Shown here piece by piece: positions 23,085 to 34,319 of a stretch of 64,000 bases of DNA. A program made the position numbers and the translations under genes. The stretch comes from Sclerodactyla briareus (lineage: Eukaryota > Echinodermata > Holothuroidea > Dendrochirotida > Sclerodactylidae). How positions within the stretch are numbered: the first letter of the stretch is position 1; every line of letters starts with the position of its first letter. The notes beneath the pieces are model-generated. The model was not told the DNA's origin and did not search any database. It saw nothing but the letters and a program-made list of their open reading frames with translations. The DNA lies in assembly GCA_026419785.1 (NCBI GenBank), contig JAODTK010002599.1, positions 1 to 64,000 on the forward strand, given 5' to 3'.

Positions 23085-23260
23085 CTAGGCAGTCACGCAC
23101 TGTGCGGATGTGCGTGTATGTGTGTGTTATGTGGCGTGTGTGACACCCCTTGATAGCACGATATCTAAACAGGTATGAAGTCCAAATTAGGCACGTGGGC
23201 TGCGCTTGTGGGGAGGATGAACCCTATTGTTTTGGTGGTCAGTCAAGTCATAGGGCAATC
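23085..23260. repeat. Dispersed copy of the AGGTCA-type ~315-bp repeat (partial)
   Basis: GAATCTAGGCAGTCACGCAC, a GTGTGTGT-rich stretch, TGACACCCCTTGATAGCACG and GATGAACCCTATTGTTTTGG are in the same order as the left edge of the array at 8060-8260. It breaks off after GGTCAGTCAAGTCATAGGG. Confidence 0.65.
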
Positions 23261-24455
23261 CTTCTGTATCTTGGCAACGAAAACCTTTGAAAGCCATGTT
23301 GTAATGGAGAATTTTGTTAGTCTCTGCAAACTACTATTCGGTGACCTCATTGCACTAAACCTTGGGACCTTCTGGGTCCGTTCTTGTAACGACCAGGGGA
23401 CTCGTCGTGTTGCAACAAAATAATAGGTCATTACATGATGGTACTAAAACACTTTTTTCAACACGCGATCTCAGTATGTTCCTCTGAAGGGGGAAAAACA
23501 GCTTTGAAACACTAATATTGTATACGACATTGACTTCTCGGCACTGAAAGTTCTGTTCGTCTGTGAAAGTTCTGTTGTCTATACCCAATTTTAATGTACC
23601 CAAGCATATATGGCTTGGTATTGGGCATTACAATCATTCACTTTTGCCACATTGTTCTCAATCCTGAGTGAACCAAGCTTTTTAATAATAACATATACTA
23701 CCACAACTAGTGTAATTGATTGCTCATAACAGCAGTAAGAAGAAGGAACCCCCACGATTCCGGGAAAAAGGGATTATAGGCGCAAGGTGTTATGTGTCTG
23801 TAGGTTGTACCAAGGAAGGGACGTATTACTTGAACTCAATTGACAGCAACACTCCGAAACATCTTGGTATGTTAACAGTCAAGAATTTTGCTACTTGCTG
23901 CTCAGAATAAATATTCAGATTCAGGGGATCTTGAAAGTTCCCTTTTGTTTACAGAGTTTTATACATTGGCAAGGAATCCATACGCATAGTTGCGTTCTGC
24001 TTTGGTCTGCAGTCTCAAATCATGGAATCATTGTCAAATTTGATTAGGTAGTGCAATTGAAGGCCCCGATAACTGAAGCGTTTGATATTTGGTTGGTAGA
24101 GCGCCCTCCCACTTATCACAAGTCAGCTCTCGGAATTGTCTCATCAGGGGCCCGGAGGTAGAGCCACGGACCAATGTTTTCTCAATATAACATCAATGAT
24201 CTGATCTGGGTGGAAATTTCTGGCGAGGGAAATCTGTGAATGCGCCCAACTCAAAATGCAAGGTTGTTAACAATAAGAGGCAAGTGGTCCCATTCTTGGC
24301 TTGTCTTGGTGTCTTGTCGGTACTATGCAAAACACCAACTAGTTGGTTATCACGCATAGGGGACAGCACAAACAGGCACAGCTGATTGACAGAGTCAGAG
24401 TGGAAGCTGATGGATGAAGAGAACTTACACAATCACCAGAAAACACCCAGGACGA
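23261..24455. other. No gene recognised
   Basis: No host gene is supported. Sequence just below 24456 could be the 3' untranslated part of the reverse transcriptase remnant that follows on the minus strand, but no tail or target duplication is visible. Confidence 0.35.
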
Positions 24456-25810
24456 CTAATCCTGCCATAGTGAGACTAGATGCATTCCATCTGGAATTGT
24501 TCTGGGCCCAAATGACCACCTGAAGACGTCGGTATTAACATAAACATGTCTATAGTTAAGGCCATTCACTGATGATGATCGTTTGCGATAGTCGTACTCC
24601 ACGAAATCAGGAACTGGTAAAGCCAATATGTCGTTAATGAAATTATGAAACAGCTTGAGGGTTTTTTTTTTTTGTTGTGCATGCGCCTTCTCCATGCAAG
24701 TAGCCAGGCCAGATGGGCAGGGGAGCTCTCGACACTGGTTGACGGGACGGTGATCCTGCAAACAAATCTGGCAGCTTTGCCTGAACCATTCCCAGCTTCT
24801 TAATGTTACAAGCTTTGTATGGACCCCAAACCGAGGAGCTATATTCCAAACAGGGACGAACAGAAGACTATAAGCAATGTCTTTCGTTAGTATTACAGTC
24901 ATACAGATGTCTACGGATCAGATTGAGGATCTCGTAAGCTTACCAACTTTATTTTAATAGGAGTTGACCATGAGAGCTTGAAGTGATGGTTACTCCAAGA
25001 TTAGGAGGTGTTTCTTTCACCAGTTCAAGGCGAGTATCGTCAATTACATATTGGAATGGTACAACTTGCCCTTGTTGGTGACAATCATTAAATTGCCTTT
25101 GATGCATTCAGATTGATCTGCCAAGTCTTACTCCATTGCGAAAAATTATCCAGATCGTGCTGGAGCATGTAACTGTCACTGATGCCATTGATGGTCGGAG
25201 ATTATGCAGCATAAGCAAAACATTCTGTAGTGGATGCTATTATAACAGTCGGAAGATCATTAATGTATAGAGAGAACAGCAATGGACCTAGTACTCTACC
25301 TTGTGGGACCACTGATGAGACAATTCCAAAAGATGACTTCACACCAATTATGACAACATGCTGGGTAGGATGGTTAAAAAATGGCCACTAATGCCGTAAT
25401 GTTGGAGCTTATGAGCCAGTCGCTTGTGTGAACCTTGTCACAGGCTTCACTAAATCAGTAAAAAACAACAGTCTGTCTGAGCCTTGCAGTCTAGATTCCT
25501 TTGCTAATCTTGACGTTATAGCCAGTTTGGGTTTCACAGTAGTGTCGTTTTCTAAGTCCATGTTGAACATTGTCTTGAGCTGGTGAGTGTACCAATGTTG
25601 TATGAGTGGTGATGAACATATGTTCCCAATTTTTTACATGGGATTGAAGTAAATGAAACAGGCCTGTAACTGTTGGGGTCTGAAGGGTTCCCCTCTTGAA
25701 AAGGGGAGTAACAACAGCAGTCTCCCAATCTGAAGGCAGATGACCAGTATTAATAGATTACTGATAGATGTCCCCTAGACATAAGAATGGTGCCATTGAA
25801 GCGGAGCTTC
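24456..25810 (-). pseudogene. Reverse transcriptase remnant of a CR1/jockey-like non-LTR retrotransposon
   Basis: On the minus strand the whole polymerase domain can be followed in pieces. From the N-terminal side: SINTGHLPSDWETAVVTPLF then a YRPVSFTSI-like stretch; FYxFSEACDKVHT at the first catalytic motif, where the expected LDFSKAFD is damaged by a stop; VPQGRVLGPLLFSLYINDLP (25250-25310); then ECFAYAA followed by a stop where the YADD box should be. The C-terminal part reads EYSSSVWGPYK, NIKKLGMVQ, then FINDILALPVP and NYRHVYVNTDVFRWSFGPRTI. Both catalytic motifs are damaged and there are several frameshifts, so the copy is dead. There is no endonuclease. It is a different subfamily from the copy at 16571. 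Confidence 0.85.
24661..24674. repeat. Poly(T) run inside the reverse transcriptase remnant
   Basis: A T-run on the plus strand interrupts the C-terminal half of the remnant (poly-Lys on the coding strand). It probably accounts for one of the frame changes. Confidence 0.6.
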
Positions 25811-26357
25811 CAATATGTAAAGGACGATACCTCTTCATGAACTGTGAAAAAGCATTTCTACCTTGGTTGGGTACCATCACATTAATAGCTCTCCTGCCCA
25901 ACGCACATAAAGCTTGCAATTTCCAAATCTGTCCTTGACAAGTCTTCATGACTGTGATACAAAAACGAGATACATTGTTTATATATGTCACCGCCGGTCA
26001 ACTCGCGTCAGAAGGCTATACTGCAACATCTTGTCTAACCTACTCTTAGAGAGAATGGCGTAGTGCACGATTCGAGCTGTTCCATAATCTTTTATCACCC
26101 TTATTGCTTTACCGATTCCGTGGAGTTTCAGACTAACTATCCTCTAGATAAACTCAATGATAATTTTCAATATTTTTCAGGTCAGGTGGTCATTTCGGAG
26201 GAGAACAATGCCGATTGGAATGCTTTTCTAGTTCCACTGTGCATGATTAAGTGTTCCTGGAGTCTAAGTAACGACAGCGGTTTCTTATCAACCATATTAA
26301 AATGCTAACTTCGTCGTTAAATGTGTACCTGTTTCTATAATGCCTCCTATACAATGA
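25811..26357. other. No gene recognised
   Basis: The left part may be the decayed linker upstream of the reverse transcriptase. An acceptor-like TATTTTTCAG near 26180 is followed by an open stretch to 26308 but has no convincing donor. Confidence 0.35.
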
Positions 26358-27609
26358 TCGCCACTACAATCCTCGCAAAATACTGGACAAACCCCGCTCC
26401 CCCGATCAATGTTGACGTCTTATGCTACAATATCAACACATTGATTGCTGGGGGAGGGTTCTGGATTCGTCGGGCGGGTGAATGTTCAACACCGAAATAC
26501 CAACTTAGCGTACGTTTTGCACTGTTTTGTCCCAACATTTTTTTGCGAGGATTGTCCGAGCCCTGTAAATTCTTCGAACCATGATAAGTTCAGTCAGCTG
26601 TATAAGTCGGAGTGTTGAATGCTGCTTGGCGGCTTTTTAGGAATGGTTGACAAATTGAGGCGGGGTTTGTTTAGATATCTTGGACCGGTGGCGAGCTCCA
26701 TGAAAAGCCCTGCACGAGCGACGCCACGACAGGGAGGGGGGGGGGGGCCATACTTTTCAATGACTCATTTAAAAATAGAATTTTTTTAAAGGAAGTCCCC
26801 AAGTAAAATTCACTGAAATCGTCGGAATACACGCTCTGAACATGTTTTGTTCTGTATGTAGGCTGGAGGTCTACTTTCGGTTCCCCCTCCCCTATGTTTC
26901 GTACGGAACCGTGTCGCCGCATCTGGACCCCGTGGCCTCTTGACCTCAGTGGAACACCTATGGCAGCGGTGATTGGAAATCACACAATGGTCAAATTATA
27001 ACGTTCCATTTATGGCCTAATGTATTCCATTACCAGGATATTATAACTGTCCAGAAACTGCTATGTTGTAAGCATCCCCTGGTTGGTCCGGTTTGCCTCA
27101 ACAGTCCAGCCACGGCCGAACCACTAATTTAATGGAGGTGATGGTGCGCCATAAAAATAAGAAGCAATTCCGGGAATGATCATCTCTTTATTCAAATCAT
27201 GGCCCAACGATTGAAAATATGGGGAGAATAGTATTATCATTTCGAGAAAGTATCCTGAACTAGTGTAGATATATTTATTTTGTCACAAATAAGTTGAAAT
27301 GCATGTAAATAGACTCATTTCACCTGGAAAACGAGCAAAATAACGTGGCTAACCGTGCGGCTAAGCGCATCACTTCGCCTTCTCAGCACACACTCGAGTA
27401 GCCTCGCACTATCATATGCGCCGCAGTAACGAACACTACAAGTGACGATTGATGTAATTCCATACCCAGCCAATAATATCAATACTCAGCAGCCCACTCC
27501 CCTCAATATAACCAACCCAACCCCCACGCCCCCACCCATTCATTTTTTATTTTTTACTGACTTGCTGACAACTGTGGAATGATAGCAGTCGTTGTTCATA
27601 CCGTTAGTA
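26358..27609. repeat. ~1.27-kb tandem unit, copy 1
   Basis: This copy starts with a ~205-bp inverted-repeat module (CTACAATCCTCGCAAAA at the left, TTTTGCGAGGATTGTCCGAG ending 26560 at the right). It continues with TAAGTCGGAGTGTTGAATGC, a G-run near 26735, GGAAGTCCCCAAGTAAAATT, ATAAAAATAAGAAGCAATTC and the GAAAACGAGCAAAATAACGT block. The same order recurs at 27610-28903. No open frame is conserved between the copies, so I call it non-coding. Confidence 0.85.
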
Positions 27610-27822
27610 CAGGGCTCGACAATCCTCGCAAAAAATACCTGGACAAACCCCGCTCCCCCGATCAATGTTGACGTCATATGCTCAAGATCAACAACATTGA
27701 TTGCGGGGGTTGGGGGTTATTGATTTGTCGGGAGGGGTGATGGTCAGCACCGAAATACCAACTTAGCGTACGTTTTGCACTGTTTTGTCCCAACATTTTT
27801 TGTGAGGATTGTCCGAGCCCTT
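27610..27822. mobile_element. Foldback/MITE-like module with CAGGGCTCGACAATCC ends
   Basis: The left end CAGGGCTCGACAATCCTCGC and the right end GTGAGGATTGTCCGAGCCCT are inverted repeats. A second, inner pair (CCCCCGATCAATGTTG / CAACATTGATTGCGGGGG) makes the ~213-bp module partly self-complementary. The CAGGG start is hAT-like, but no 8-bp target duplication is seen here. Equivalent modules head the other two units at 26358 and 28904, with the left end of the first and the right end of the third damaged. Confidence 0.6.
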
Positions 27823-28903
27823 TAAAAATATCTTCAGAACGCATGTAGTTCAGTAAGCTGTATAAGTCGGAGTGTTGAATGCTGCTTGGCGGCTTTTTAG
27901 GAATGGTTGACAAATTGAGGCGGGGATTGTTTAGATATTAGGGACCAGGGGCGCGCATCAATGTTGAAAAGACTCTGCACGGGAAAGCGACGCCAACGAC
28001 AGGGAGGGGGGGGGGGCCATACTTTTCAATGACTCATTTAAAAATAGAATTTTTTTAAAGGAAGTCCCCAAGTAAAATTCACTGAAATCGTCGGAATACC
28101 ACGCTTGAACATGTTTTGTTCTTGTATGTAGGCTGGAGGTCTACTTTCGGTTCCCCCCTCCCTATGTTCGAACCGTGGTCGCCGCATCTGACACCGGGTC
28201 AATGACTCAGTGGAAACACTATGCAGCAGTGATGGGGAAATCCACACAAGTCAAATGATTAACGTTTTCATATGGCTAAGTATTCCATTACCAGATATTA
28301 TAAACTGGTCAGAAACTGACTATTGTTGTAGCATCCCCTGGTTGGTCGGTTTGCCTTCTCAACAGTCAGCAACGGCAGACACCCCCCCCCCACTAATGAA
28401 TGGAGGTGATGGTGCGCCATAAAAATAAGAAGCAATTCCGGGAATGATCATCTCTTTATTCAAATCATGGCCCAACGATTGAAAATATGGGGAGAATAGT
28501 ATTATCATTCGAGAAAGTATTGAACAGTGTTAGATATATTTATTTTGTCCAAATAAGTGAAAAGTAGGTAAAAGTAGACCATTTCACCTGGAAAACGAGC
28601 AAAATAACGTGGCTAACCGTGCGGCTAAGCGCATCACTTCGCCTTCGCACTACACTTCAGGTATCCTCGCACTATTCTATAGCGCCAGCAGTAACGAACA
28701 CTACAAGTGACGATTGATGTAATTCCATACCACATGACCAATAATATAATTGTTTTTTTTGTTTTACCCCTACCCAGCCCACTCCCCTAAAATTAACCCA
28801 CGCCACCGAACCCCCACCACCCCCATTTCATTTTTTATTTGTTACTGACTTCGCTGACAAACCTGTCCGAAATGAGTAGCAGTCGTTGTTCATACCGTTA
28901 GTA
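27610..28903. repeat. ~1.27-kb tandem unit, copy 2
   Basis: It is colinear with copy 1; the anchors CAATCCTCGC at 26367, 27620 and 28914 give spacings of 1253 and 1294 bp. Differences are mainly 1- to 4-bp indels plus a 20- to 40-bp length change around 28745-28800 (a T-rich insertion). The high similarity means a recent duplication or an assembly duplication. Confidence 0.85.
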
Positions 28904-29118
28904 CAGGGCTCGACAATCCTCGCAAAAAATACCTGGGAAAAACCCCGCTCCCCCGATCAATTTTGACGTCATCATGGATCTAAACCAGATCAACAACTAT
29001 TGATTGCGGGGGGAGGGGGTTATTGATTTGTCGGGAGGGGTGATGGTCAGCACCGAAATACCAACTTATCGTGTACTGTTTTTGCACTGTTTTGTCCCAA
29101 CATTTTTTGCGAGAATTG
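28904..29118. repeat. ~1.27-kb tandem unit, copy 3 (first ~215 bp only)
   Basis: Only the inverted-repeat module is present. Homology to the other copies ends within the right arm at GCGAGAATTGTA, where unrelated sequence begins. Confidence 0.8.
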
Positions 29119-29497
29119 TAGCTTGGTGTGTGTGCTAGTACAAGAACTATGCTACGATGCCTTCCCCGATGAGTAGGCACTAATCCCATGATAAGTTTGG
29201 GTACAACAATTAATTACCCGTTTGTAAAATTCTCATCAAAATCCCCCGACCATCGGAAGCGCCTGTTGCACATATCTGGCGGTGCTGGCTTCGTCACAAT
29301 TTTGTTTCCAACCAAACTGTAGGTAAGACAAGTTTCTGGAATACTGTGAATCGCCATCATAAAGTTTGCTAAATCATTATAGGCACTTTCAAATAAGACG
29401 AGAAATATTACTATCAGCAAACGTGTGGGCAAGTGGTCTCGAGGAACATTATACTTTTCACTGGGATTCAGCGCACCTTATATCCTAGTATAAGCAT
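29119..29497. other. No gene recognised
   Basis: Sequence after the end of the tandem array. No coding segment or repeat is supported. Confidence 0.35.
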
Positions 29498-29577
29498 GTT
29501 ATGTATGTTATATGTATGTATGTATGTATTTTATGTATTATGTTGTATGTCTTAAATGTGTATGTATGTATGTCTTT
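29498..29577. repeat. (TATG)n microsatellite
   Basis: Imperfect TATG/TATGTA repeats with small interruptions. Confidence 0.85.
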
Positions 29578-30365
29578 TTATATACGTGGAAGTTGTCTAA
29601 ATAAGCTGGGGGAGGTTCCTTGCGAAAAAATCTAACCAATTTAGAATGAACGAGGCAACGAAAGGCAACATTATCATGTGTGCTAATGCAGTATTGATGC
29701 CGCATCATGGCAAATGTATTCTATGGAATGTCTTCTTCATGAGGCAATTTAACGTCTATGTTTCATGTGTCGTTAGATATTTATGACCATTTTACCCCAT
29801 CAAACAGTTCAATCCCTTCTAGAAACCAGAATGCTACGCCTCATCCTCCGGCGATGAAATCGTGACATACTAAGGGATCTTTTGATTTTGGAAGGGTGTC
29901 ACGTGATTAATGCCGTGTGCATTGAAGAGGTTCGACTTTGAGGTGAGATGACCTTTAATCATAAGGACCCTGAAGTCATAAATTGTGATACTTCTGACTT
30001 TTTGCGCTATTTCAAGTGAGAAAGAAGTTCCATTTGTGTTCTCTAGCACACACTTTGAATTTCTGTTAAAGCTCTTTCCATCTCTGAGAGAATGCGAATG
30101 AATTGTGATTTAAGAACAAAGAATTGAGACTTGGAACCAAGCAGCGAAATTTGGAGGGGCGTGCCTTAGGTCAAACGTGACAGGTCTTGTGCAGAGACAC
30201 CAAACCGCTTGTAGATGTCAAACAGTACGCGCGGGTACTATGTACAAAAATTTCCTAACATTAAAATAGATTTAAAAAATGTTCCGGTAAAAATTAGACC
30301 ACGGAGCCGAACTGCATAAAAAATCCTTAAAAAGCTAATAATAAAAAAATGATTAAAAAAATCAA
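29578..30365. other. No gene recognised
   Basis: AT-rich. The part adjoining 30366 could be the body of a minus-strand SINE headed by the tRNA-like segment, since it is AT-rich with A-runs (30330-30362), but I see no defined 3' end. Confidence 0.3.
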
Positions 30366-30440
30366 GTTCGGCGGGGATCTCGAACCCGGTACGCGAGCGT
30401 CAGCGCTCGAGAAGTGAACCACTACACTACGAGAAATGAC
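30366..30440 (-). repeat. tRNA-like segment (SINE head or tRNA pseudogene)
   Basis: On the minus strand, GTAGTGTAGTGGTTCACTTC resembles a tRNA A box and D arm. A GAGCG..CGCTC stem follows, then CCGGGTTCGAGATCCCCGCC, a good B box and T arm. The 5' and 3' ends (TTTCTCG and CGCCGAA) do not pair as an acceptor stem, and the anticodon loop is one base short. It is therefore more likely a tRNA-derived SINE head or tRNA pseudogene than a working tRNA gene. Confidence 0.5.
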
Positions 30441-30507
30441 CACGGTAAGTATAGTCATTGTTGTTTTAAGTAGGCCTTCTGCTGCTTACCACCGAATCGC
30501 TTGCAAT

Positions 30508-30574
30508 GTCATTTTATTCTGCAAGTTGGTAACCTATTAAGCAAACGTCGTACTAACTTGCAGAATAAAATGAC
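30508..30574. repeat. Perfect 20-bp inverted repeat with 27-nt loop
   Basis: GTCATTTTATTCTGCAAGTT (30508-30527) and its exact reverse complement (30555-30574) flank a 27-nt spacer. GGTAACC lies just inside the left arm and GGTTACC just outside the right arm. Confidence 0.95.
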
Positions 30575-32855
30575 GGTTACCATCTACAAATTGTAAATCG
30601 CTTGGAATAGCTAGCTGTTTAACCACGCAAATATTGTCGCAGGGCAAGCATTGCAGCGGCAGCATGACGGCTTCGCGTCGGTTACTCCACAGGGACTTAT
30701 AACGTTATACGCATTGAAGTGCAGGTTGCCAATGTGTCGGAAGAAAGTCAACGTAACTTAGTCGGAATGAAAACAAATTTGGCGAAAACACTAGAAACTT
30801 GTTTCTGGTTTATGCAAAATAAAACATATATAATTGTTTCGAAAACATATGTAAACGACAGACTAAAGAATTAAATTGTACAAGCCTACAAAATCACAGA
30901 CCGGATGTAAAGAGAGTAAATAGCAAGCGATTTCACCGCTCGTAAAAATCAATCAGTGCTAACGGGTTGCCGTTAGTACAAACAAAGTAATGGACTGCGA
31001 TCGGCTTATTAGAATTACTTATGGGCAAAGAAGTTTGGAAGTATATAAAGTTACTGGTCGCCTTTGCCCACAATGTTTGTAAGGTTGTAGCAAGAAGAGG
31101 GTCAAAAAGATTCTTAGTATATCCAAATGATTGTACCTCTTAAGTGAAATGGCAAATATTCATCACGTCAAGGAAAAAAATTACACATTTACAGGAGGGA
31201 CCTCCAACAAAGCGACGGCGCAAGATACAGAAATTTAACGACTGTAGTCTTGCGACTTCTGAAACGACTACAATACGAGCGACTTAATCGCTCGTTAAAA
31301 TAATCCTCCTGCGATTTTACATGCACACGGTACCGAATCCAGGCCCAAATTTAAAATCGAGTTTACCGCAATTGAAAGTGTGTTACAGATCGTACGTGCG
31401 CTTCGCAAGTGCGGGCGATCGATTTTGTTGGCGGTTGGGTGACGGACAAGACGAATACTATCTAAGCGGAGCGGCCACCACTACGGTTCGCGCGTAGCGT
31501 TACAGATAATTTTTCGTTTGACGGACCCCCTGGATTTTGCAGGAAAAAAAACGGCACTTTCCCATGCCTTATGGGACAGTAACACCTCTAAATGATTGGA
31601 CAAAGTTTTTATTTCAGGAAAGGTTCTCCCCCCCCCCCTCCCAAACTATCGCCTTAGGGATCAATGTCAAGGTTGGGTTGGGTGATGTGGACATTTCATG
31701 ATACGTGCAAGGGAGGGGTTGCGGTCATGAAGGGCAATGGAAATGTGCAATTGCAAACAACCACTGCGTTTCGAGCAAGCGCGAGATTTGGCAGGATCCA
31801 GTTTGACAACGATCGAACACATTGCATGACCCTGTCGGACTATCACTTTGATAGGCCTGATAGATCACGGTCCCCATTTCATCTTTTCTTCTGACACAGG
31901 CGCATGGGAAGGACACTGCTAATTGGGGTCAGACTTGTGGCCAAGTTAGTATAATACAGAAGTAAGACCGCAAACTGCGCGCGAAGCGCGTACGAAAATT
32001 TACACTTTTGAACATTCCATCGACAAGTCAATCTTTGGATATTAACTGATCTTCACCTGAATTTTGAATCGTGTCTTGCACGAAATTGTGGCGTCCCCTG
32101 GCCGATCTTCGATGGCTATGTTATGGGGTTTCCACCCGAAACGTGGCCATGCCCCCCTTAGTAGTGCACCGTGATCGCACCCAAACTTTCAAAGTGCGGT
32201 TCGAACCATAAATGTTGCCGAAATACTGCATTAAATTTGCACCAATAGACCATATTTGCTAAAAGCAAAAAAAACAAAAAACAAAAACACAGGTCCCATC
32301 GCCTGCCCTTCAAAGGACAAACAAAGTGAACTTTTGGGATTCCATCGAAAATTGAGGCATATTTGACTTCACTTTCGGACAGCCCTTTCTTCACTCGTCG
32401 TATCATGTCTTTGACACGCAATTTGTGGAGTCCCTGGCCTGCATTCGAGCCGCACCGTGTGCCCTCATATAGTCATAGTGATAATATGGCACCGTGCACC
32501 ACGTTCAACAAGTGGTTGGTCGCAAATGAAAAATAAAAATCACATATCCGCCAGGTGGTATAGAACTACCAACGTCGCCTCAAACCCTTCACTCAAGATA
32601 GCGATTTTGATGTGAGTTGTTTGTTTAGTTCAACTGGTCCCCTTGCAGAAAATCGACAACGCCAATGAAGGAGCGGGACAATCAAGCTGGTAAGCCCAGT
32701 CTTATGCAACGATAGGATTGAGAGAATTTCGAAAAAAAAAATCGAAAATGAAAACAGCAGTATTCAAGGCAACTTGATCATTCAGGGTCATTATGCAGTG
32801 TTTGTAAACACGGTTGCTGCTGGATATGTAGGATACAGTGTCAAGAAATAGCCGT
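30575..32855. other. No gene recognised
   Basis: Short hairpins are frequent between 30900 and 31330, for example CTAACGGGTTGCCGTTAG near 30959 and GAGCGACTTAATCGCTC near 31278. A C-run lies at 31628-31640. No coding segment is supported. Confidence 0.35.
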
Positions 32856-32960
32856 CGGGCTCAAATATTGGGGGGGGGGGACAAAATGCATTGCGTCCCC
32901 CCAACCAAAATATGGGGGGCGACGCCGTCCCCCCCCCCCCCCCCCCCGTCCCCCCATGAT
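32856..32960. repeat. G-run/C-run element with AATATTGGGGGG motif
   Basis: CTCAAATATT followed by a run of ten G, a CAAAATGCATTG palindrome-like core, GTCCCCCCAACCAAAATATG, and then long C-runs. The CTCAAATATTGGGGGG end recurs inverted at 39875-39895. It could be a small dispersed element. The G-runs could form quadruplexes. Confidence 0.45.
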
Positions 32961-34212
32961 CGCCACTCTTGTGCTTACGATAATAAGTATAATCTGAAAA
33001 GAGGGGTCAGGATTTCATTTTACCTTCACCAATGTACTAACGCCCCCCCATGTGTTAAACAAGTAGCGGAAATAGGGACCAATTATTTGAGACGGTACTT
33101 GCTGGCTACTTACGTATCGATGCTCCCACCAGATGTTGTTTGATGATGAAACAATAAAACCGGGAACCATCGAAACCATTCTCACGTCAGTTTGAAGCGA
33201 TAAAAGAATTCTACGGCGATAATCCGATATCGCATATATCGTCCGGAAATGCTCGACTTTGGAATATTGTGTTAAACATAGGTGTCACTCTCCACTGAAT
33301 GACTATCGGACCGCGTCGTATTTACATTGTTCAGACCAGTCGTATTCTGAGTGGTTATCGGTATCCTATAGGGATATGGAAATGTTCCACCTCTGATTCA
33401 ATTGAATTCCATGAATCTTCCTTTAAAGGGCCCGTATTTTTGTCCAGTTATATACGGTTGTCAGTTTTTTGTTAGTTCGGTGAAAAAGGTAGGAAGGACA
33501 AAATCCTCATTACAGACTCTAAAGCCACAAATCATCAAAGAGAAGAATAACCCAGAGGCCTAAAGAATTCGCCCCACAATTCTCCAAAACTAAATCAAAA
33601 TGTTTTGAACGCATCACCTCAGACAGACAGCAGAACAACATCTTCAGGGAAGGATATTCCACTCATAATAAATCTATGCGAGAAAAATTATTTACGAATG
33701 TTCATCCACAGCGTTTGTGGTACAAGTGTAGGACAAAGTGTACAAAGTCGAGCGCCGCGCGTGTACTAGTGGTGGAACTCGGCCCGTTGCTCGCCCGTCC
33801 CCGACATCTCCGCAAGCTATATGAGAAAGTTCGGCCCTTGGACCCCAAGCTTATACATATCCGTGAGGTCAAAATATACCAAACAACATTCTCATGACCT
33901 TGAAAACGACAATCAAACCTCTTTTGGATTACTGAACCTTACCCTCTTGTCCGTTTCTTCCTCTCACAACCACGCGCAAGTTTTGTAAACTGCCAAGAGT
34001 AGCCGTAGGCTATCGGACTGCTTTGATTTTCAGCGCGTGTTTGATACAGAGAACGTACTGTCGTAAGTTCCCTGCTGTCTCTGGCATGGCGTTTTTTCGT
34101 TTTATCATGGTGGGACAGTAGAGCAAGGCTGGCTGGAATGTCCTAATAGTTTGGCGGGGAGCCTGATTTTTAGCTCACTCCGGTGGGCTGGTGAGCTATT
34201 GTGATCTGCCAG
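32961..34212. other. No gene recognised
   Basis: Open frames such as 33676-33897 lack domain and splice support. A GTGAGCTATTGTGATC word at the right end relates to the repeats at 12476 and 13088. Confidence 0.35.
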
Positions 34213-34298
34213 TTCATATCATCTATCTATCTATTACTATCTATCTATCTATTATCATCTAGCTTCATCTATCTATCTATTCTATTCTATCTATCTGT
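34213..34298. repeat. (ATCT)n microsatellite
   Basis: Imperfect CTAT/ATCT repeats with slips. Confidence 0.9.
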
Positions 34299-34319
34299 CA
34301 ACAATTGATTAAAATTACT

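Noticed and set aside
30366-30440. Functional tRNA gene
   Set aside because: The acceptor ends do not pair and the anticodon loop is irregular. A SINE head or pseudogene fits better.
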